Assembly: GCA_025457985.1 (NCBI GenBank)
Contig: JALOTI010000177.1
Coordinates: 1 to 5,296 of the forward strand
DNA length: 5,296 nt
From: Leptospira sp.
Lineage (GTDB): Bacteria > Spirochaetota > Leptospiria > Leptospirales > Leptospiraceae
Direction: 5' to 3'
In this document: positions 1 to 5,296 of the stretch, piece by piece
How positions within the stretch are numbered: position 1 is the stretch's first letter
Layout of the letters: every line of letters begins with the position of its first letter
Notes under the pieces: generated by a model
What the model saw: only the letters and a program-made list of their open reading frames with translations
What the model was told of the DNA's origin: nothing
Databases searched by the model: none
Made by a program: the position numbers and the translations under genes

Positions 1-261
1 GAGCAGCTCGGCATACCCGGAAACCACTTCGTTTACTCCGGGAATGGATTCGAATATATGCTCCGAACACCAAAAACATCCTTCCGCAAAGGCTACAATG
101 GAGGTTCCTGGAGGACTTGTCAAAGGGAGTTCTTCAACTTTGGAGCTGGCGAGAGAACGTGGAGAACAGGCAATCAGCGTAAGTAGCACAATAACCGAAA
201 AAAACGTAAGCCCCCATTTCATTCTATTTTTTGGAGAACTGTCTTGTTTTGCCTGATTCAT
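1..261 (-). CDS. msrA: Peptide methionine sulfoxide reductase MsrA, N-terminal part, probable lipoprotein
   Basis: MsrA reduces methionine-S-sulfoxide in proteins or free methionine back to methionine. The frame is open to the window edge, so only the first 87 residues are visible and the C-terminus lies outside. The signature AEGCFWCSE is at about residues 59-67; Cys62 corresponds to the catalytic cysteine. It is followed by FESIPGV and VSGY (residues 70-83), the usual MsrA order, and Tyr83 matches a conserved active-site tyrosine. Residues 15-31 form a hydrophobic segment ending in LIAC (Cys32), a good lipobox, so the enzyme is probably exported and lipid-anchored. The ATG at 261 has AAGGAG just upstream but only one base away; Met14 (222) is an alternative start that still keeps the signal peptide but has no ribosome site. 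Family members usually have GG after GYA/GYT; here the reading is GYAEL. Family assignment is firm; location is inferred. Confidence 0.93.
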   Translation of the reverse strand, partial: MNQAKQDSSPKNRMKWGLTFFSVIVLLTLIACSPRSLASSKVEELPLTSPPGTSIVAFAEGCFWCSEHIFESIPGVNEVVSGYAELL

Positions 262-262
262 A

Positions 263-268
263 CTCCTT
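263..268 (-). promoter_or_regulatory. Shine-Dalgarno sequence of msrA, unusually close to ATG
   Basis: On the minus strand the bases read AAGGAG, then a single T, then ATG. The match to the anti-Shine-Dalgarno sequence is strong, but a one-base spacer is much shorter than the usual five to nine. Either initiation at this ATG is inefficient or the true start differs. The next in-frame ATG is 39 bases downstream and has no ribosome site of its own. Confidence 0.5.
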
Positions 269-301
269 AGAGCGTACCGTAAGGGCAAAGGATTAAAAAT
301 T

Positions 302-793
302 TTAGCGTGGTGTGATATCTTTTTCCGTCCTTTCTTCTCGGTTTTCTCCTCGTAAGACGGTGAATTGAAAACTGGATCGGTTGGTTTGGTTAAGAACCTT
401 GGTCGCGTAAACACCTAAAATCACAAATCCAAGCGCAAAATAGGGTAGTGCAATGGGTGTCAAATCTACATAGGCGAGAATGTAGCTACCAATTAATATC
501 GATCCTTGAGAGAGCAACCAAACAAGGATATGGCGAGTTAAAAAAAGAAACCATCCAGCCTCTTTGATTCTATTTTGGAAACCTTGCAGAACAATTCCGA
601 GAATGGGAATCTTTAGGAATATACCAACCACTCCAAAAAGCAAAAATGCGAAAAGAAAGATCCATACCGATGAAAAAATTAAATTCCACCAGAATAGAAA
701 ATGAGCCGGTCCCACGAGCCTCTCTGGCCACAAAAAACCCTTTTGGATTGAATTAAAAAAAATTTGCGTTAAAAAAATAAAAAAACCAAACAC
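302..793 (-). CDS. Unrecognised multi-pass inner-membrane protein
   Basis: I do not recognise this 163-residue protein. Its composition is that of an integral membrane protein, with hydrophobic stretches at about residues 31-59, 79-107 and 111-133, and a further short one near the N-terminus (2-13). The last 30 residues are polar and rich in Arg and Glu, probably a cytoplasmic tail. It has no cysteine at all, which argues against a CcdA/DsbD-type thiol carrier for the neighbouring MsrA; its histidines are His31 and His88 only. The start is uncertain: no ATG exists in the frame, GTG at 793 is the furthest upstream plausible start, and TTG or GTG codons 21 and 27 follow purine-rich stretches (AAAGG, GAGAGG) that could serve as ribosome sites. 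It follows the lipoprotein gene by 33 bases and precedes msrA by 40, with no terminator seen, so it is probably in the same operon. Confidence 0.7.
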   Translation of the reverse strand: MFGFFIFLTQIFFNSIQKGFLWPERLVGPAHFLFWWNLIFSSVWIFLFAFLLFGVVGIFLKIPILGIVLQGFQNRIKEAGWFLFLTRHILVWLLSQGSILIGSYILAYVDLTPIALPYFALGFVILGVYATKVLNQTNRSSFQFTVLRGENREERTEKDITPR

Positions 794-826
794 AAATCCA
801 ATTGGATGTAAAGAAAGAAAGTTTGA

Positions 827-1528
827 CTACAATTTTTTACTGAGTATTGTTTTTCCCTTTCGAAAATCTTCTAAAATTTCGCGCTCTTTTTCTGAGAAAT
901 TTTTCATAAAACAATCGTTAGCCTTTTCTTTTGTGGAAGTAGTGGAGAGAGGGAAGTTTCTTAGAGTATTTGCGGACCTTCCAATTTTACCTGGAACTGA
1001 AACTAAGAAAAGATATTTGTCGAGGTTCGCTAATTCTTCGCCATCTAAGAGAATCATTCCGACCTCTTCACAGGAATTTACTGTTTCGTAAAAAAATTTA
1101 GAATAGATTTCTGTTTTTTCTGTCTCTGTTGTTGGTTTTAGATTTAAAATTTCTGAAGCAATCACAGACTCTAGGCAATTGACATTAGAATCTGTAAATT
1201 TTCTTGCATCCGAAATTTGTTTGGTTATCTCACCCTGTGAAAGGATTTTTTCTTCTACTGTACAAAGCCCCCTTGGTCTTCTATCACAAGAAAGGATCTC
1301 GGTTTCATTTTTTAATTCTCTGACTTTGCAATTTCCTTGGGAACGTAAAATTGCTATTGTGAACATCCAAGTAGTTTGCTCTTCGTTTTCTTTTTTTTGA
1401 AGTTCTGTACCTTCTCTACATGAGTTAATAAAGAGTATAAATACCAATACTAGTTTCAATATTCGATTAAAATTAATATTGGGTAGTTTTCTTTTTAGAA
1501 TTTTATACTGAGTAGAATAGTCTTTCAT
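827..1528 (-). CDS. Hypothetical cysteine-rich lipoprotein, coupled to the TonB-dependent receptor
   Basis: This is a 233-residue protein that I cannot assign to a family. A basic N-region (KILKRK, residues 9-14) is followed by a hydrophobic stretch (26-34) and INSC, with Cys37 as the likely lipidated residue, fitting a relaxed spirochaetal lipobox. The mature part is polar and charged and has six more cysteines (67, 81, 89, 118, 153, 206), an even number that suggests three disulfides in the periplasm or at the surface. I chose ATG at 1528 because it overlaps the receptor stop codon by one base (TGATG), the classic arrangement for translational coupling; a TTG one codon earlier is possible but less likely. 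The coupling suggests that it acts with the receptor, for instance as a ligand-binding or accessory lipoprotein, but no motif shows a ligand. It is very AT-rich, especially around the signal sequence. Confidence 0.8.
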   Translation of the reverse strand: MKDYSTQYKILKRKLPNINFNRILKLVLVFILFINSCREGTELQKKENEEQTTWMFTIAILRSQGNCKVRELKNETEILSCDRRPRGLCTVEEKILSQGEITKQISDARKFTDSNVNCLESVIASEILNLKPTTETEKTEIYSKFFYETVNSCEEVGMILLDGEELANLDKYLFLVSVPGKIGRSANTLRNFPLSTTSTKEKANDCFMKNFSEKEREILEDFRKGKTILSKKL

Positions 1529-4188
1529 CAAAATCGAGCTTCCATTCCAAGATTGATCAGTGGAAGATTGATCATTGAACCATTGGGTCTTTGAGAGACG
1601 ATGTAGGGAGAGTTAACAGTATCATATTCTGGTTTTGGATTTACTCCTCTCTGGAAATTGCTTAAATTATCAAATGTAAATCCCACTTGATTCATTCTTC
1701 CATATACGTTTACAAATTCAAGGTAAACATTGATGTATCCCCAACTGTAAAAATCAAAGGAATCTATCCGAATATCTATTTGATGAAAAGGAATAAATCG
1801 ATCACTGTTGAAGTTTTTAGAAAACTCCGGAATAAAAAAATTAATTCCTCCCGACCCTGCTTGTCCCGCCCTATTGGCACCAATGATAGGAGTGTATGGG
1901 TTTCCAGAAAAATAACGGAATCTTCCTCCTACTTGCCATTTAACATTAAATCTATATCCAAATACTAAGTTGAGAATATGCCTTCTATCAAGATCATAGA
2001 GTTCTTTTTCATCATTATTGTAGATTAATTCAAACTGATTGTCATCATAGTAGTTTAAGTAATTTGTTCCCAGTTTGGTTTGAAGAAGGAGTCTTCTTGA
2101 ACTATTTGAAATCGCCAGGTTTTGTCTTTCTTCATTGGACAATCGAGCTTGGTTGTTGATTCTCTTTGTAATGGAGTTGGTATAGGACAACCATCCGAAC
2201 ATACCAGAAGATTCTCGGGGGTCTTTCGTTTTTTTGATAAAAATTTCGATTCCTTCAGAGTGTCCATATCCAATATTAGAATAGTTTAAATTACGAGGAC
2301 GAAACGGGTTTTGTAACTCCGTATTAGGATTTCGTGCAAGTATTCGTAGATCGGAATTTGGACTGTAAGGATCTGTAATAAAAGCATCGGCGACAATTAT
2401 ATTTTGAAAGATATTTCTAAACCCTTCGATTTTAAAAGACCAGCCCTTAGGTAACTCTTGTTGGATTCCAATCGTATTGTGTTCTGATCTTTCCATAAAT
2501 AAGGAAGGGTTCCCTGATCTACTGGAAAGTTGTTCGGGAGAAACGGGGCTATTGTAATGGATACCGTGTCCGGCTAAAATGGATGTTTTTGTAGATTCAA
2601 ACGAATACCCACCCACAACTCTGGGCGAAAGATTGACTTCACCCGATCCACTATAACTATCTACTCTGGCACCTGGGATAAAACGAAAGCCCCGCCATTT
2701 GGTCTGAAACTCCAGAAATCCTGCAGCCTCTCGATATCTAATCTTTTCCCCATCAATGATGGATCGAAACTGAGAATTTGATAATAAGAGATTGTCAAAA
2801 AAATCTAAGAACAAGCGGTTATTAGATGAAATATTTTCTCCCTTTAAATTCAATTCTCTAAGTCTGGATTGTACTCCTGTCTCAAGTTTGATATGGTCTT
2901 CTAATATTTCCCATTCCAAACGATTTTCTGCAAAATATAAAAAATCACTCACTCGGTTTTGCAGTCCAAAAATATTTTCCGCTGTTAGCGGATTTGATAT
3001 CCTAAGTTCGAAAAATTCATCAAATTCTGTTCGTGAATATGAAAGAGTATTTCTAAATTTTTTGCCTTTCGCGATATAACGAATGCCATCCGTTCGGAAC
3101 ATTCGATCGAGTCCAGTTGGTGGTCGTGGATCATCGCCATTTCGCTCTAAACTAGCTTGTTGTTTTGTATATGCCTGGCGGTCTCTGGTTCCAAAAGTTT
3201 GAATTGTAATTCTGTGATTGTTATTAATATCCCAAATTAATTTCCATTGGTAGTCATGGTATTCTGCATATTTAGCATCCTCTGGAATACCTTGCGGATA
3301 TGTTCGCAGAAGAACTAAATTGGGATAATTCTTTCGTCCCGACGTAATCATACTCAGGTTTGGTGACAAAATAGTTTGGTTGTATGCATCTGCCAAAAAA
3401 AAGTTTACATTTACGATAGTTTTATTTTCTTCAACGGAGTCGGTTCCGTCGATCGCAATCACTCCGCCCGTTGCGAAACCATATTTTGAAGGAAAAACTC
3501 CACTGAAAAGATCAAAACCTTTTATTAGATTATTATTGATTACAGAAGATTGGTTGCCTAAGTGAAACGGATAAGGTAGAGGGAAGCCATCAAAAAAATA
3601 AATGTTTTGTTTGGTTCCCCCACCTCTTATCGACAGATCACCTCGATCACTATTCGAATATGGCGATCCCGATACCAGTCCACCACCTATATTTGTAAAT
3701 ACAGATGGCAATACTCCAACAGGCGTTCCAACAACAACCCCAGGAATTGTTTGTATAGCTCGGAGCGAATCACCAGCAACCCCAGGAATCCTTTTTATTT
3801 CTTCTTGTCCAAGCCCGTACCGCGAAAGGTTCAGTTTTTCTCGTTCCCCACTAACTACGATGCCGGATTTTTTTAATCCACTTAATGAGATATATATTTC
3901 TTGGTTGTTATATCTAATTTCTTTATTTTGAATTTCTAGGGAATCATTGCTTAGAATACGAATTTCATAATATCCTGTAGTAGGAAATTTTAAGGAAACT
4001 TTTCCAAATCTGTCGGTCACGCCGGTTGCTAACGTCTTTTTTGAAAGGATGGTAGCTTCTGGAATTGGTTTTCCAGTATTCGAATCAATTAAAATAAAAT
4101 GGACAAGAATTGATGACTGGGCTCTTAGTCCATTGAATGTTAGCGTTATTAAAAAAAGAAGGTTAGCAAAAAACTTAAGAGTTTTCAT
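1528..4188 (-). CDS. TonB-dependent outer-membrane receptor with N-terminal carboxypeptidase-regulatory-like domain
   Basis: This 886-residue protein should import a scarce ligand across the outer membrane using energy passed on by TonB. Residues 1-23 form a signal peptide ending GLRA before QSS. Residues 27-103 resemble a carboxypeptidase regulatory-like domain (TGKPIPEA near 38, TDRFGK near 58). A TonB-box-like stretch, GIVVSGER, is at 109-116. The plug spans about 117-250, with IPGVAGDSLRAIQTIPGV at 134-151, DLSIRGG at 184-190, FFDGFPLPYPFHLG at 198-211 and FPSKYGFATGGVIAI at 232-246. The rest is the beta-barrel, with GRKNYPN early in it, SPRVVGGYSF and GNPSLFMERSEHN in the second half, and a terminal Phe as expected for barrel assembly. 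Length fits the family. The ligand cannot be read from the sequence. The start lacks a clear ribosome site and lies seven bases after the dioxygenase stop, so reinitiation is likely. No frameshift is seen. Confidence 0.95.
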   Translation of the reverse strand: MKTLKFFANLLFLITLTFNGLRAQSSILVHFILIDSNTGKPIPEATILSKKTLATGVTDRFGKVSLKFPTTGYYEIRILSNDSLEIQNKEIRYNNQEIYISLSGLKKSGIVVSGEREKLNLSRYGLGQEEIKRIPGVAGDSLRAIQTIPGVVVGTPVGVLPSVFTNIGGGLVSGSPYSNSDRGDLSIRGGGTKQNIYFFDGFPLPYPFHLGNQSSVINNNLIKGFDLFSGVFPSKYGFATGGVIAIDGTDSVEENKTIVNVNFFLADAYNQTILSPNLSMITSGRKNYPNLVLLRTYPQGIPEDAKYAEYHDYQWKLIWDINNNHRITIQTFGTRDRQAYTKQQASLERNGDDPRPPTGLDRMFRTDGIRYIAKGKKFRNTLSYSRTEFDEFFELRISNPLTAENIFGLQNRVSDFLYFAENRLEWEILEDHIKLETGVQSRLRELNLKGENISSNNRLFLDFFDNLLLSNSQFRSIIDGEKIRYREAAGFLEFQTKWRGFRFIPGARVDSYSGSGEVNLSPRVVGGYSFESTKTSILAGHGIHYNSPVSPEQLSSRSGNPSLFMERSEHNTIGIQQELPKGWSFKIEGFRNIFQNIIVADAFITDPYSPNSDLRILARNPNTELQNPFRPRNLNYSNIGYGHSEGIEIFIKKTKDPRESSGMFGWLSYTNSITKRINNQARLSNEERQNLAISNSSRRLLLQTKLGTNYLNYYDDNQFELIYNNDEKELYDLDRRHILNLVFGYRFNVKWQVGGRFRYFSGNPYTPIIGANRAGQAGSGGINFFIPEFSKNFNSDRFIPFHQIDIRIDSFDFYSWGYINVYLEFVNVYGRMNQVGFTFDNLSNFQRGVNPKPEYDTVNSPYIVSQRPNGSMINLPLINLGMEARF

Positions 4189-4195
4189 TTAAGGG

Positions 4196-4909
4196 TCATT
4201 TCAGAATCCCACAGTTTTCATTGGCAGGTAATGCTTCATGGATTTTTTTGGGGTATGGTAAGTTTAAGTTTTGCATGAGGGAGACAAATTCGGCCTTTGA
4301 TTTATTTGCAACTCTGGGATTCAGTTTTTTCTCTTCACCTATACTTGAGTAGACGAAACCTCTATAATCATGCCCTGGAAAAACTAATATGTCATCCGGT
4401 AACTGAAATAACTTTTGGGTGATAGATTCATATAAAAGTTCAGCATTTCCGCCTTGGAAATCAGTTCTACCACAGCCTCTAATGAGAAGTGCATCCCCCG
4501 TGAATACACAGAGATTTTTAAGATAAATAGAAATCGAATGTTCTGTATGGCCTGGAGTTTCCATAATTTCTAAAACAACATCACCTAATAGAACAGTAGA
4601 TGACTCCTTCACAAAATTTGTAGCACATTCAATATTTGCTCCAATAGGTACGTAAGTTTGGCAATTTGTAAGTTCGCGTAATTTACCTGATGAAGTTATG
4701 TGGTCTGCGTGGATATGGGTTTCAATGGTAAATATAAGTTTTAAGTTTAATTCTTGAATTAAGTTTAAATCTCTTTCTATCTTTTCTAAAACGGGATCGA
4801 TTAAACAGCAGGAAAGGCTCGGGTTATGAATCATTAAATACGTCCAGGTACTAGATTCCTCATCATAAAGAGGGCGGATTTGTATTTTGGAATTATGGAC
4901 TGGTATCAA
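4196..4909 (-). CDS. ETHE1-type persulfide dioxygenase (metallo-beta-lactamase fold)
   Basis: The family oxidises glutathione persulfide to sulfite with O2 and a single mononuclear Fe(II) site, a cytoplasmic step in sulfide detoxification. The 237 residues match the ETHE1 pattern from end to end: SSTWTYL (19-25), LIDPVL (36-41), THIHADH (64-70), TPGHT (118-122), FTGDALLIRGCGRTDFQ (136-152), FPGHDYRGF (177-185), LNPR (196-199), NLNLP (214-218) and PANENCGI (228-235). Expected iron ligands are His65, His121 and Asp139, equivalent to His79, His135 and Asp154 of human ETHE1. Cys146 and Arg148 correspond to human Cys161 and Arg163 in the substrate region. The start is TTG at 4909, chosen because GAGG lies eight bases upstream and no in-frame ATG or GTG exists between it and the preceding stop. 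No fused rhodanese domain is present. It is the first gene of the likely operon, seven bases before the receptor. An alternative is a related glyoxalase II-like hydrolase, but the RGCGRTDFQ block favours ETHE1. Confidence 0.93.
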   Translation of the reverse strand: MIPVHNSKIQIRPLYDEESSTWTYLMIHNPSLSCCLIDPVLEKIERDLNLIQELNLKLIFTIETHIHADHITSSGKLRELTNCQTYVPIGANIECATNFVKESSTVLLGDVVLEIMETPGHTEHSISIYLKNLCVFTGDALLIRGCGRTDFQGGNAELLYESITQKLFQLPDDILVFPGHDYRGFVYSSIGEEKKLNPRVANKSKAEFVSLMQNLNLPYPKKIHEALPANENCGILK

Positions 4910-4917
4910 ATTTTTAG

Positions 4918-4921
4918 CCTC
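4918..4921 (-). promoter_or_regulatory. Ribosome binding site that fixes the TTG start of the persulfide dioxygenase
   Basis: On the minus strand GAGG is followed by an eight-base spacer and then TTG. It supports the non-ATG start at 4909. An ATG overlaps this site (4923-4921) but is out of frame and stops after five codons. Confidence 0.6.
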
Positions 4922-4986
4922 ATGGAATTTTATGACATTGCCTGTTTCCTGTTACCTTCCGTTTTGATTTACAGTTTGGCAAGAGA

Positions 4987-5040
4987 ATTAGGAAAAAGAT
5001 ATTCTGTTTTGATCTTGAAAATTCATTGGAATTTCCTAAT
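4987..5040. repeat. Inverted repeat with 9-base arms upstream of the operon
   Basis: ATTAGGAAA at 4987-4995 is the exact reverse complement of TTTCCTAAT at 5032-5040, with 36 bases between. The right arm also sits in a local imperfect palindrome, ATTGGAATTTCCTAAT (5025-5040), and GAATTAG occurs both at 4985-4991 and 5041-5047. The position 70-130 bases upstream of the dioxygenase start would suit a pair of operator half-sites. The bases are AT-rich, so chance is a real alternative. Confidence 0.4.
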
Positions 5041-5124
5041 GAATTAGAGCCTTCCATACATTTTTGTAAGTGAACTAAAGCAAACTATCCAAGGTCATTC
5101 CGCTATTCGAAGAAAGAAAAGTTG

Positions 5125-5296
5125 TTATCTCGGAGTATAAAGTCTTTTAAAATACAATTCTACAAATGCCTTTATGCCTAATACCAATACTGGCCCAAAC
5201 TTAGGTAATTTGATCATGATAATCAAAATAGAGAAATAAGAAAATAGGAATAGGAAGAAGAATACAAGTCCATACTCTTTAACATCAATTGTGGAA
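5125..5296 (-). CDS. C-terminal end of an unrecognised membrane protein
   Basis: One minus-strand frame is open from the right edge to a TAA at 5127-5125, giving 56 residues whose N-terminal part lies outside the window. It starts STIDVKEYG, followed by a very hydrophobic stretch of about 20 residues (10-28, rich in Phe, Leu and Ile) that should cross the membrane, then KLPKFGPVLVLGIKAF and a basic tail ending FKRLYTPR. The hydrophobic segment followed by a positively charged tail suggests a cytoplasmic C-terminus. No family can be named from this fragment. It points the same way as the dioxygenase, 215 bases downstream, so it may or may not share its transcript. A start at internal Met27 would give only a tiny protein and has no ribosome site, so a gene continuing beyond the edge is more likely. 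Confidence 0.6.
   Translation of the reverse strand, partial: STIDVKEYGLVFFFLFLFSYFSILIIMIKLPKFGPVLVLGIKAFVELYFKRLYTPR

Larger units (their letters stand above)
4910..5124. other. Intergenic region upstream of the dioxygenase-receptor operon
   Basis: These 215 bases separate the end of the upstream membrane-protein gene from the dioxygenase. I would expect the operon promoter here. TTGCCA (4982-4977, minus strand) matches five of six bases of a -35 box but has no acceptable -10 at 15-19 bases. TAAAAT (4932-4927) would put the transcript start on top of the ribosome site. So no promoter is called. I see no hairpin followed by a T-run that would terminate the upstream gene, so read-through is possible. 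The region also holds the inverted repeat listed separately and a short plus-strand open frame of doubtful reality (4922-5047). Confidence 0.6.

Noticed and set aside
44..256. Plus-strand 70-codon frame near the left edge
   Set aside because: It is antisense to the MsrA coding frame, which carries the GCFWC motif.
262..301. A terminator between the membrane-protein gene and msrA
   Set aside because: The 40 bases have AAAATTTT-type self-complementarity but no GC-rich stem followed by a T-run.
1440..1451. The 12-base string AATACCAATACT, repeated near 5180
   Set aside because: Both copies lie in coding sequence for Val-Leu-Val type hydrophobic stretches, so similar codons explain it.
2055..2273. 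Minus-strand 72-codon frame overlapping the receptor in another frame
   Set aside because: It sits inside the receptor barrel coding region, and the receptor frame is intact through it.
3602..3931. Plus-strand open frames of 109 and 89 codons inside the receptor gene, and smaller ones elsewhere in it
   Set aside because: They lie opposite a gene with clear family motifs, have no ribosome sites, and their composition is that of a reverse-frame shadow.
4927..4932. TAAAAT on the minus strand as a -10 box for the dioxygenase
   Set aside because: It would place the transcript start at or after the GAGG ribosome site, and the bases 17 upstream (GTAACA) are a poor -35.

Overview
The window looks like chromosomal DNA from a Gram-negative, AT-rich bacterium. 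A spirochaete of the Leptospira type, perhaps a saprophytic species, is my best guess. The guess rests on low GC, a TonB-dependent receptor (so an outer membrane), several putative lipoproteins with relaxed lipoboxes, and the general look of the proteins. No rRNA or species marker is present, so the placement is an inference.

Every gene I can support lies on the minus strand, so transcription runs from right to left. In that order: (1) the last 56 codons of an unrecognised membrane protein entering from the right edge (5125-5296); (2) a gap of 215 bases with an inverted repeat and no convincing promoter; (3) an ETHE1-type persulfide dioxygenase with a TTG start (4196-4909); (4) seven bases later, an 886-residue TonB-dependent receptor with an N-terminal carboxypeptidase-regulatory-like domain (1528-4188); (5) sharing one base with the receptor stop, a 233-residue putative lipoprotein with six further cysteines (827-1528); (6) after 33 bases, an unrecognised multi-pass membrane protein (302-793); (7) after 40 bases, the first 87 codons of an MsrA methionine sulfoxide reductase with a lipoprotein-type signal, cut by the left edge (1-261).

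Spacing suggests one transcription unit from the dioxygenase to the lipoprotein, possibly on to msrA. The receptor and lipoprotein form a plausible outer-membrane uptake pair of unknown ligand. The dioxygenase oxidises glutathione persulfide and MsrA repairs oxidised methionine, so a loose sulfur or redox theme is possible but not shown. Base composition rises sharply at msrA (112 G+C in the first 240 bases, against roughly 30-40% in most lines sampled from the lipoprotein and receptor genes), which may mark the edge of a gained or lost block. I see no mobile element, CRISPR array, RNA gene or convincing terminator.
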